Notes under the pieces: model-generated
Database searches by the model: none
Seen by the model: only the letters and a program-made list of their open reading frames with translations
Told to the model about the DNA's origin: nothing
Assembly (NCBI RefSeq): GCF_033568475.1
Contig: NW_027331831.1
Span: forward strand, 4,402,001-4,466,000
Length of the DNA stretch: 64,000 nt
Reading direction: 5' to 3'
Source: Henckelia pumila
Taxonomy: Eukaryota; Streptophyta; Magnoliopsida; Lamiales; Gesneriaceae
Part shown: positions 49,614 through 61,071 of the stretch, in pieces
Layout: each line of letters opens with the position of its first letter
Position numbering within the stretch: the stretch's first letter is position 1
Translations under genes and position numbers: made by a program

Positions 49614-49719
49614 ACTTAAACATGTGATATGAATTAGAAAATGTTATTTCAATGAACAACATAAATTATTACTTAAACATGTGATATGAATTAGAAAATG
49701 TTATTTCAATGCACAACAT
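49614..49719. repeat. 57-bp tandem duplication, nearly two copies
   Basis: ACTTAAACATGTGATATGAA begins copies at 49614 and 49671. The second copy runs about 49 bases with one visible mismatch before diverging. Confidence 0.9.
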
Positions 49720-50003
49720 TCTATGTTGTTTTTCTTTCTATAGCAGAGGATCCGAATCTCAAAAACTCGTATTAGGTTGTGTCACAGATCAACTTTGTGA
49801 AATGGACATTCGATCTGGTTTGACTCATGGGAAAATGTTATTTCTTATATCAAAAATATTGTTTTCCATATAGATCATGTCGACTTTATTTACGTGATAC
49901 TGGTCGATCTACTCATGCATTTACTATTTAAGACGAAATTTAATTTAGTAAAACATATATCTATCATTTCATGGGAGCAGTCTATGCTACCCCAACTGAA
50001 CAA

Positions 50004-50057
50004 TGTCCGCATGGGGTAGCAACGGCCCGGATCACTTGGGAGTCACATGATATGATC
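50004..50057 (+). repeat. Interspersed repeat core, copy B (partner at 24746)
   Basis: TGTCCGCATGGGGTAGCAAC starts a 30-base core with four mismatches to the copy at 24746. Just upstream, CTACCCCA (about 49987-49994) is the reverse complement of TGGGGTAG inside the core, so a short hairpin is possible. Confidence 0.55.
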
Positions 50058-51032
50058 TTTCGAGTAATCCGGGATATTGATGCTGGCAGATCGGGCAATG
50101 CTCGTCTGCCAACATAGACTGAGCCCATTTCATGATACGAATTCGATGGTAATGATACAAATTTTATGTTTTAAATTGTACATCAAATCAACCGTTGTAT
50201 TTCGCAACATGACTCATTGTTGCATCCGACAATATATTTATATTTATATTTGTCTGGTAGTCGATAAATCGGATGATGATCATCCAAGATTGATGACACT
50301 TTTTCTTGTATTTGTTTTTTGTATCGAAATTGAAAGTGGACCAATCATGTTAGAGCCAACGCCTCCTAACCATATGTTTGCATCTTGGAAAGAAAAAAGA
50401 GAAATAGCTTTGTTAATGCTTACATTGTAATTTCTTAAATATTGATTTTGTGTTCTCAAACATAATTACTAGAATTGTCTTGAGAATTTACAAATGTGAA
50501 CTAATTCGAACGAAAAAACGAATTATTTGTTAAATAATAAAAAATTTAATCACAATAATTATTTATGTGTTATCTGTTAAGCGAAAGTTAAAATTCATTA
50601 AAATTTTACATTATTAAATATTAATCATAAATTAGTAATGTATACACCACTTGATAGATATGGAATTTAGTTAACGACAAATTTAAAGTCAGTCGACATA
50701 AGCAAATATTATATCATATTAAATTAGTTGATTTCATATGATTAATCTTCAGCAAATTAAATTACAAATTTATTCAATAATAAAAAGAAATTAATGCGTG
50801 CAAGTTAATTAATTTTGGTGGGTTCGTGCATATTTTCTAAATTACTTTGGAGAGGGGTTGGCAGGTTTAGCTCTTCTACTTTAAAACAATTTGTATTTTA
50901 TTTTTTATTTATCTAAACGAAAACCCAAATATTATTTTATTGGAAACCGTTTCTATTATCATTTCAAAAAAAAAACTACTATTAAAATACGTACTCGAAC
51001 TAAAATATTTTTTATCATATTTAATTTAATGG

Positions 51033-51079
<47 letters not shown>

Positions 51080-51923
51080 TCAGTGGAGGTAACTAATTAA
51101 TTTAACACCCTCTATTTACTTTTAGTATATAATTTTTCATGCATAAATCTACACAATATAATGAGTCAACTTTGTGATATAAATTTTTTATCTGACTCGA
51201 TCTATTAAAAATTAATTTTTTTTACTACAAATTTGAACCAACTCAACCCGTTTACGGATATAGATATGTGAGGTCATCTCATGAAAGATTTGCACGTAAT
51301 ATTATATATGTGAGATTCATATATTCAATATTTATCTAATTAACGCATGAAGTATAATATCTTACGTACATGTAATATTTATTATTTAGTACACCAAATT
51401 GGAATTATTGGCGGCATTTTTAGATAATGAATAAATAAATAAATAAAAAGAAAAAGAGAAAGAGAAAGAAAACGATGTGTAAAACGATGTGCGTAGACTT
51501 GCTCATTGTACTTTTCCATTTTATTTTATTTTTTGCCAATGGATTAATATTATTTTTAGTGGCTAATATAATGGTTCAAATTGATTATTTGATATTGATG
51601 ATGAAATTGTTTAATATTCTACTGCCGCCCTCAGTAGTTAACTCTGGAGCATGATGTTTCAAGATCCCTTCTCTCTTTTTTAAAATGGATTACCCGAGAT
51701 TTGATATTAAATTCGAGATCTTGATGTCAGATAAGTTATTAGACAATAATCAATTTTTAAGATAGCTCATTAGTCATTTCTAGCTACTTGTAATGTAATC
51801 CATTGCATATACTGATGTACAACAAATTAAATATTTTTTGTATAAAATGGTATATTATATTCAAAATCCACAACTTGCATACATATATATGTTTGAATAT
51901 TCTTATGTACCATCTATAAATAT

Positions 51924-51926
<3 letters not shown>

Positions 51927-51970
<44 letters not shown>
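51927..51970. repeat. (TA)n tract abutting the left end of the Copia element
   Basis: About 44 bases of TA alternation lead directly into the LTR. A matching tract of about 34 bases follows the right LTR (58188-58221), so the element inserted in a single (TA)n microsatellite and its target duplication cannot be told from the repeat. Confidence 0.9.
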
Positions 51971-51976
<6 letters not shown>

Positions 51977-52241
51977 GAAAAAGTAAAATTTTACGGTAAA
52001 AAGTAAATACTCCCAAACACAAAATTTATCAAACTCTACATTTTATAATATTTTTCTCTCAATTCAATTGTATTTTTCATCACAAATGAAAACCTATTTA
52101 TAGATCCACATTTGAGATTAGTCCAAAAATAAATACATCATCATCTACATCATCACACACTAATTTTCCACATTTTACAACTCAATATTCATCATTCAAT
52201 ATTCAATATTCAACATAATAATAATAATATATTTTTCAATA
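51971..52241 (-). repeat. Left LTR (3' LTR) of the Copia element
   Basis: On the plus strand it begins TGTTGTGAAAAAG and ends in an ATTTTTCAATA stretch. It aligns along its full length with the right LTR at about 95.6 percent identity by hand count, apart from a shorter AAT run. Confidence 0.93.
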
Positions 52242-55200
52242 CTCCCCCTTGTGATGATGATCGTGATATGATGACTGTCTTTATTACGTGTTTTATACTG
52301 CCTCGTTAAAAACCTTACTAGGAAAAACCCAGTGGGATAAAAACCATAGTAAGGGAAAAAGAGTGCAGCCACGTAAACTCCTCCTCATGTTAACATGAAT
52401 GATTCTTCACATATTCCGCAGATTGCGCATCCCAATGTTGTATATATGTTTTCTGAATATCGTCGTGGGAAGTGCCTTTGTGAAGAGATCTGATGAGTTC
52501 TCACTTGATTGAATATAACAGATATCAATATCTTTATTCTTCTCAAGCTCTTGAGTGTAGGCAAAGAACTTTGGGGGTATATGTTTTGTTCTGTCACTTT
52601 TGATGTATCCTTCTTTCATTTGAGTAATACATGCAGCATTATCTTCATACAACGTCACATGCTTCTTGTCTACTGATAATCCACAAGAAGTTTGGATATG
52701 TTGTGTTATTGATTTTAGCCAAACACATTCACGGCTTGCTTCATGTAACGCAATAATCTCAGCGTGATTTGATGAAGTTGTTACGAGTGTTTGTTTCTGT
52801 GAACACCAAGAAATTGCGGTGCCTCCATGAGTAAATACATATCCGGTTTGGGAACGTGCCTTATGTGGATCAGATAAATATCCAGCATCTGCATAACCAA
52901 TGATACTTTGATTGATGTCTTTTGAGTACAAAAGTCCCAAATCTGTCGTTTCTCGTAGATAACGAAATATATGTTTAATTCCGTTCCAGTGCCTCTTTGT
53001 TGGATATGAACTGAATCTTGCAAATAAATTTACAGCAAAAGATATATCTGGTCTAGTGCAATTTGCAAGATACATAAGGGCATCAATGACACTTAGATAT
53101 GGTACTTCTGGACCAAGAATAACTTCATCATCTTCACATGGACGGAATGGATCATTTTCTATGTTTAATGATCTTACAACCATTGGAGTAATTAATGGAT
53201 TTGATTTATCCATATTAAAACGTTTAAGGATCTTTTCTGTATAATTTGCCTGGTGAACAAAAATTCCATATTCTTTTTGTTCTATTTGCAAACCCAGACA
53301 GTACTTGGTTTTTCCAAGATCCTTCATTTCGAATTCTTCCTCCAAGTACATCATAACCTTTTGAATTTCTTTATTCGTTCCAATGATGTTTAAATCATCA
53401 ACATATACAGCAATAATTACACATCCGGATGTTGTTTTCTTGATGAAAACACAAGGGCATATTGGATCATTTACATATCCCTTTTTCATCAAGTGCCCAC
53501 TTAGCCGATTATACCACATTCGGCTGGATTGCTTCAACCCATATAATGATCTTTGCAATTTTACAGAATAAAATTCTCTGGGTTTTGAACTTTGTGCCTC
53601 AGGCATCTTAAATCCTTCAGGGATCTTCATGCATATATCACTATCAAGTGATCCGTATAAGTAAGTCGTAACAACATCCATCAGACACATTTCCAAATTT
53701 TCAGACACTGCCAAACTAATCAAATATCGAAATGTAATTGCATCCATAACAGGAGAATACGTTTCTTCATAATCAATTCCAGGCCTTTGAGAAAAACCTT
53801 GTGCAACAAGTCTAGCTTTATATCTTACTATTTCATTTTTCTCATTTCGCTTTTGAATAAAAACTCATTTGTATCCAATAGGTTTTACACCTTCAGGTGT
53901 GGGGACTATAGGTCCAAAAACATTACGTTTATTTAGCGAATCCAATTCAACCTGGATGGCATCTTTCCATTTTGCCCAATCATGACGAGTTTTATATTCA
54001 CCAAAGGTTTTTGGTTCATGATCCTCGTTTTTATTTATGATGTCACATGCCACATTATAAGAAAATATCTCATCAATATCTTCTATATCTTTTCGGTTTC
54101 ATATTTTTCCAGTATTAATATAATTGATAGAGATTTCACGATTTTCGTCAGTTTGTGGTTCTGACAGAATATTTTCATCATCAGGTGTTTCTTCTGGAAC
54201 ACCATTTTCTATTTTATGATCATCGTGTTTCTCTATGCCTTTTTTTTCCGAGGATTTTTATCCTTGGAACCGACTGGTCTTCCACGCTTCAAGCGTTTTA
54301 TGACATCATGAGTGTCTTCAATTTGTTTCTTTGGAATTTCAATTCGAGCAGGGGCATTTACAACATGTATATATGATTTTGTTACCCCTTTTGTGTCTGC
54401 AAATGCATCTGGCATTTGATTTGCAATTCTTTGCAAATGCACAATTTGCTGTACATTTTTCTCACATTGTTTGGTCCTTGGATCCAAATGTAACAATGAT
54501 GGTACATACCATGTGATTTCTTTTTCGATGTGTGTCTTTTCTCCCCCTAACATTGGGAAGATTTCTTCATTAAAATGACAATCAGCAAAACGTGCTGTAA
54601 ACACATCGCCTGTCTGAGGCACAAGATATCGAATGATTGATGGGCTATCATAACCGATATAAATATCGATTTTTCTTTGAGGACCCATTTTTTATCGTTG
54701 AGGTGGTGCAATAGGCACATACACCATACATCCAAAAATTCTCAGATGAGAAATATTTGGTTCTTTACCAAATGCAAGCTGCAATGGGGAGAATTTATGA
54801 TATGCACTTGGTCTGATGCGAATTAATGCCGCAACATGTAAAATTGCATGTCCCCATATAGAAATAGGGAGTTTTGTTCTCATAATCATTGGTCTAGAAA
54901 TCATTTGTAGACGTTTAATCAATGATTCAGCTAATCCATTCTGTGTATGAACATGAGCAACAGGATGTTCAACAGTAATTCCCATTGACATACAATAGTC
55001 ATTGAAAGTTTGGGAAGTAAATTCTCCAGCATTATCAAGTCTTATTTTCTTGATTGTATAATCGGGAAATTGATTCGGCAATTTTATTATTTGAGCCATT
55101 AGTTTTGCAAATGCCACATTCCGAGTTGACAATAAGCATACATGTGACCATCTGCTGGAGGCATTGATCAATACCATAAAATATCGAAATGATCCACATG

Positions 55201-57904
55201 GTGGATGAATTGGCCCACAAATATCACCCTGAATACGTTCAAGAAATATGGGTGATTCTGTTTGGATTTTAGCTGGCGATGGTCTTATAATAAGTTTTCC
55301 AAGAGAACATAATTTACATTGAAACTTATTATTCTGAGAAATCTTCTGGTCTTTCAATGGATGACCATGCGTATTTTTAATAATTCTTCGCATCATTATT
55401 GAACCAGGATGTCCCAATCGATCATGCCAATTGATTAATATTGAAGAACTATTAACCACCATATTTGATTCGATTGGCCTTATATGTGTATAATGCAATC
55501 CAGTAGGGAGCATTGATAATTTTTCAACCACATATTTCTTTCCTGATTTATATGTGGTAAGACACATATATTTCTGATTTCCATCAGTTATCGTCTCAGT
55601 ATCATATCCATGAGAATATATGTCATTAAAACTCAACAAATTTCTTTTCGATTGTGGTGAATATAAAGCATCATTTATCAAAAATTTTGTACCATTAGGT
55701 AACAAAAAATGTGCTTTTCCACAACCTTCAATCAAGTCTACAGGACCTGATATTGTATTCACCATTGTTTTTGTTGGTTTTATTTCCAAGAAATATCTTT
55801 CATCTCGTAGAGTAGTGTGCGTTGTACTACTATCCGGTATGCAAATTTTCATGATATTATTTTCATGTTTGCTCATAGCATTTTCCATATCAAACTTCAC
55901 AAAAATGCAATAAAGAAAAATTAAGTACAATACAAATGCAAAATATAACATGCTTTATAATACAAGAATGCATAAAAATACAAATTTGTTACAATCTAAT
56001 CCCACCAATCTTTTAATCAATGTCTTCGAAATCATTCAAAAAATCTGCAGCATTGAAACTAGTTGAACCAATTAAATGGTCATTATTTTCAACAAAATTG
56101 GTCTCTTTTCCTTTCCCCTTTGTCGATTCTTTATAGAGCTTACATAGGTGCTCAGGGGTTCGACAAATATGTGACCAATGTCCTGGAGTGCCACATCTAT
56201 AACAAACACTCTCAGATCTTTTTGAGTGATTTTCATTTTCACTCGTATTTTCATGCTGCCTTTTTGGTGGGTGGTTTGTGACGTTCTTTTGAGATGAGTT
56301 ATTGAAATAACTATCTCGATTATTTTTATATCCACGGCCATGACCACGACCGCGATAATTTTTACGTCCACGTCCACGCCCATGCCCACTTCCTCGACCT
56401 CTTCCACGACCAAATTCTGGTCTATGTCTTTGATTTTGGTTTTTATTTTTCATTACGACATTTGCTTCAGGAAATGCCGTTGATCCAGTGGGTCGGGATT
56501 GATGATTTTTTATTAACAATTCGTTGTTCTTTTCCGCCACAAGAAGACATGCAATGAGTTCAGAATATCTCGTAAAATCACGCACTCTATACTGTTGCTG
56601 TAGAGTTATATTTGATGCGTGAAAAGTGAAAAACGTTTTCTCAAGCATTTCCATCTCTGTGACTTCAAGTCCACAGAATTTTAATTGCGAGACTATTCGA
56701 TACATCGCAGAATTATAATCACTGACTTTTTTTAAAGTCTTGGATTCTCAACGAATTCCATTCATTACGGGCGGTCGGAAGTATCACTTCCCTTATATGC
56801 TCAAATCTTTCTTTCAACCCTTTGCATAAAATCATTGGGTCTTTTTCTGTGAGATACTCACATTTCAACCCTTCATCAAGATGTCGGCGTAAGAAAATCA
56901 TTGTCTTTGCTTTATTTTGTGAGGTTGATATATTAATTTTTTTGATGGTATCACTTAGACCCAATGACTCAAGATGCATCTCTACATCGAAAGTCCATGA
57001 CATATAATTCTTTCCAGTGATATCGAGCGCAACGAATTCAATCTTTGCCAAATTTGACATGGTGGTACTAGAAAAATAACAATGCATTTTATTAGTTAAT
57101 TTTTATTAGTATGATAATACAAAATAATGGAAGGACGAAAATTACAAGTGCGTATATAAATAGATAAAAAAATATGTGGTGGAAAATCGCCGGTGAGTAC
57201 AAAACTCATGAGCATGATGATCATAGTCGTTATGAAAAATAGCCTTAGAAAGGTTAAAAACTCCATCTTCTTCTTTTTCGAAAAAAAATCGAGGAGAAAA
57301 TATTTTGAGAGAAAGAGTGAATTTGGTGTGATTGAAAATGAGTTTGAGTGAACATATTTATAGGGCAAAAATTAGCCGTTTGTGACCGTTGAGGGTAAAG
57401 AAAAAAATCGAGTATGTGTTGAATAAAAATTTGTGATAATGATGCAATGCATATAATGATAATCATAATTAAATAATTATGTATATCATATCACATTATT
57501 ATAAGGTCGATGTCATAGACAGCCTTTTATATAATATTGTGAAATTATACTAATATAGTTAGTATAAAGTCAGGTATAATATATCATATCATATTATTAT
57601 AAGATCGGTGTCATAGACAGCCTTTTATATAATAACATAAAATTATACAAATATGATTATATTGTTTAAAAACCTTAGAGGCTTTTATACTTGTCGTATC
57701 TCTTACCGGGAGTGTGGGATGTCGTCTTAACATCCTCCCAGGATTTATAACAAGTTTTTGAAATTCATAACATGATATTATACACAATAAAAATATATAA
57801 ACAGTAAAAGTGAATATTCTTACTTGTTGATTATTTTTGACTCCTTCTTGTATTTTGGAGCGTCGAAAATTATAGAGAACCTTCGAGCGATCGTGCTGAT
57901 AACG

Positions 57905-58182
57905 TGTTGTGAAAAAGTAAAATTTTACGGTAAAAAGTAAATACTTCAAAACACAAAATATATCAAACTCTACACTTTATAATATTTTTCTCTCAACTCA
58001 ATTGTATCTTTCATCACAAATAAAGACCTATTTATAGATCCACATTTGAGATTAGTCCAAAAATAAATACATCATCATCTACATCATCACACACTAATTT
58101 TCCACATTTTACAACTCAATATTCAACATTCAACATTCAACATTCAACATAATAATAATAATAATAATAATAATATATTTTT

Positions 58183-58187
<5 letters not shown>
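57905..58187 (-). repeat. Right LTR (5' LTR) of the Copia element
   Basis: On the plus strand it begins TGTTGTGAAAAAG and ends TTTTTCAACA, keeping TG...CA ends. It is 12 bases longer than its partner because of an expanded AAT run. The likely primer-binding region lies immediately to its left. Confidence 0.93.
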
Positions 58188-58225
<38 letters not shown>

Positions 58226-58692
58226 ATATAAAATATTTCAAGAATTTAACCCGACCCGACTGAATTTTCATTTTTTATTTATTTAAAGACAACAACATGC
58301 ACAAACTTTCCTGATAAAGAATGGGTACAATTGCATCCACAAAATGGCCTTTAGATTTTCTAAGGGAGACTAATTAGTCAAATCGTCTAACCTTGTTTTC
58401 TTGACAAATAAAAATCCATATTCTTTTTCAGCAAACAACCAAAACTATTTATTATTTAAAAAAAATTATATATTATTTTATATATCTCTTTCATTTTACC
58501 ATTATTATAATTCTTGATTTATAAACCCGCCCTCATAGTAACATTCACACTTTGAAAATCAATTCGATCATCAGCTTCTTCCTTCCTTTGGTGTACTCCA
58601 AATATTTCAACAAAACTGATCATAATTTCCCATTAGTTTATTTTGATTTTAGCGTAAATTTTCCGGATTAAGGATTCTCAATCTGATCCAAG

Positions 58693-60344
58693 ATGTCAAA
58701 GGTAATTTCCCTACAACATCTTTGATTTTGTTCTTGTTTTTGTATATTGTTAATTAGATGTTAGATTTGAATACCTCTTCAATCCATTTCTTGTTTATAT
58801 AACTTTCTTCCTGCACTTTAAGAAAAAAAAAAAATAAACGCGCGAATTTGTAACGGAATCAGCGACCAAAAAGTCACACGCCTAGCTATATATAAACATC
58901 ATCATCATTCATCATGTTCTTCCAAAGTTAATTTTGTTTTAAGAAGATCTCGCGAGTCAATTTTTTTCCCGAGTTCTACGTGTTTTCGATGAAAATCGAC
59001 ATTTTCTTATGCTCAACTGACCAAAAGTTTTCGAGACTTATTCAAATATGTTTGTTGAGAACAGAAAGTGGTGTTGAAGTTAGAAATACACGATGACAAA
59101 GACAAACAAAAGGCTTTGAAGGCTGTTTCGAGCCTTTCAGGTACTCAATTTGTCTTCTTATACATATTCTTGTGTTTTAAAAAAAATTCAATCATTTTAA
59201 AAATTTTATTTTTCTTTCTTTCGACATAACATTGATTTGTGATTAGCATATCCTTGTTATACTCTTGCATATTTGTTGTATTCATTCAAAATTACAAGTT
59301 TTTTATCTGATCGTATTTAATTTCTAAAGATTAAAGTGTGAAATTTTCATGTACATGATTTAATTTTTGATATTTTCTCTAACAATTATGCATATAATTT
59401 ACTTTAAAACATTAATCGTTGAAAATATATGAAGAGAAAAGGACTGATAGTACTGTTATGGGGGTTGGTTTCTTTGGACTTTGGTGGCCAACATGATCTT
59501 ATCGAATATGTAAAATTTTCAAACACATACATACATATATTTATTTATTTAATAAAACGATATATTTCTGTCTTCCTCTGTTCATAAAACTACATACATC
59601 AAGTTAGTAGATAAATCGAGTTGAAGTTTAGGTTTCTGATGCAATCTATACGAATTTTTAAGACGTTACATATGAAGTATTTTTAAGTGTTTTAAGATAG
59701 AAATACGAGCATCATAGAGATATCGAAAGATAGTATGCATCGACGACTTGTAGTTCATCTTGCACCAAAATTCATTCACGACTTATCTCACGTTCAACGC
59801 TCAATTATAACAAACTCTCCCAAGGTTAGCTAGCATAGGAAAGAACTATTGTCAAGTCATGCATATATTTTGATCATCTAGATTCCATCACTAGAAGCTT
59901 ATTCAATTCTTGAAACATCCTACATTTATATATACAATTACAGGGCTTGAATCAATATCCATGGACATGAAGGACAAGAAACTAACGATAGTCGGAGACG
60001 TGGATCCGATTCAAATCGTGAGCAAGCTGAGAAAGCTATGGGCCACACAGATTCTAACAGTGGGGCCAGCAAAAGAACCAGACAAGAAAAAGGAGGAGGA
60101 AGAGAAGAAGAAGAAAGAAGAGGAGAAGAAGAAGAAGGAAGAAGAAGAGAAGAAGAAGGAAGAGGAGAAGAAGAAAGAAGAAGAGAGGAAGAGAAAAGAG
60201 AGTGAACAGATTGCAGAGCTTTGGAAGAATTACAGGAATTTCAACTCTGTTTATCATCATCAGCATCATCCTACCAATAACCATTTGCAGCACTATTATG
60301 TCCACAGTGCTGACGAGAATCCAAATTCTTGTGTCGTTTCTTGA
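58693..60344 (+). CDS. HMA-domain isoprenylated protein (HIPP-like) lacking the metal-binding cysteines
   Basis: Three exons join in phase: 58693-58701, 59065-59140 and 59944-60344, giving 161 aa. The first coding exon holds only MSK. Residues 4-65 form the heavy-metal-associated fold ([20 protein letters not shown], then [18 protein letters not shown]). The loop that normally carries CxxC reads IHDDKDKQ instead, so copper- or zinc-type binding is doubtful. A long lysine/glutamate run (about residues 70-112) follows, then a His-rich segment and the C-terminal box CVVS, which fits CaaX farnesylation and membrane anchoring. From memory it resembles Arabidopsis At1g01490-type HIPPs. Cysteine-poor HMA proteins of this kind are often linked to stress and immunity, but no specific role can be claimed. 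Confidence 0.93.
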
Positions 60345-61071
60345 ATATCGAAGAATCGTCTAGTTTCGTTCACAAGATATAACCTGTAAAAGACTCTTTC
60401 GTCATACTACAAGTGGTGTTGTTCTATTGTTGTAATCGAGTCTCGAATCTGGACATCATTTCAAAATTAAAATCTTGATGTCAAATGAGTTACATAATGT
60501 TTGGTTTTAAAAATTTCAGATTCCATATCTGCATATATGTTCACATACATATGTTATATAATATATATGAAAGTTGCGTGGATGACGACTGAGATGTGGA
60601 CATTGTTTGAAATATAAATTGAATACTTGTTAAAAAATGAAAAATAAATAAAAATTGAAAGGGCATTGGTTGGGGAGGCAATATGGTGAGATCACATCTT
60701 ATGAGTTATGACATTTCGTCTGGGAATAGGTCCTCCAATTCTCAACCGATCTTTGTCTTTTGTATCCCCTTTAATTTAATTAAACACCCGTGATATTCAA
60801 CGTCATTTTTTTAAATTTATTATAAATCTCTATTAAATTAATATAATTATGATAATTTTGGGGGAGAAATTAGCATAAGTGGTTTAAATTAAAAAAAATC
60901 TAAGATCGACATGAACTAAGCTCCAAGTCTCTTTTATTTATTCAAGTTTGAATTACAAGAGATTCTATTGGTTCACCGTCTGATATTGATAACATTTATC
61001 GCGCCATAGACTGTAAAAATACATGAGACATATTGCACAACATTTCCTATTTGGATTTTTAAAAGAATCAT
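60345..61071. other. Spacer between convergent genes
   Basis: The HIPP-like gene and ISPF point toward each other, so this stretch holds both 3' untranslated regions and some AT-rich DNA. No other gene or repeat was recognised. Confidence 0.6.

Larger units (their letters stand above)
48504..51926. other. Intergenic region with several short repeats
   Basis: 3' flank of the RING gene, then AT-rich DNA without a recognisable gene. It contains a 57-bp tandem duplication (49614-49719), degenerate GTGAGACGG-type repeats at about 49780-49930 and 51158-51300, copy B of the repeat shared with 24746, and (TA)n at 51036-51076. The frame at 50077-50430 shows no family features. Confidence 0.6.
51971..58187 (-). 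mobile_element. Ty1/Copia LTR retrotransposon, broken
   Basis: An element of about 6.2 kb in minus orientation, bounded by LTRs of 271 and 283 bp. Parts, reading leftward: a gag region (about 57.1-56.0 kb) with a CCHC zinc knuckle; a protease/integrase region (about 55.9-54.2 kb) with a zinc-binding integrase front; then reverse transcriptase and RNase H (about 54.1-52.4 kb) with YVDDL and the RNase H core. Integrase before reverse transcriptase is the Copia order. A purine-rich tract lies next to the left LTR, and a primer-binding region lies next to the right LTR. The coding region is interrupted at roughly four or five places, so the copy is not functional. The LTRs differ at about 12 of 271 sites plus a trinucleotide-length change, suggesting an age near two to three million years at usual plant rates. 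Confidence 0.95.

Noticed and set aside
52383-57100. Counting the retrotransposon frames as separate host genes
   Set aside because: All carry gag, integrase, reverse transcriptase or RNase H features and lie between matching LTRs, so they belong to one broken Copia element.
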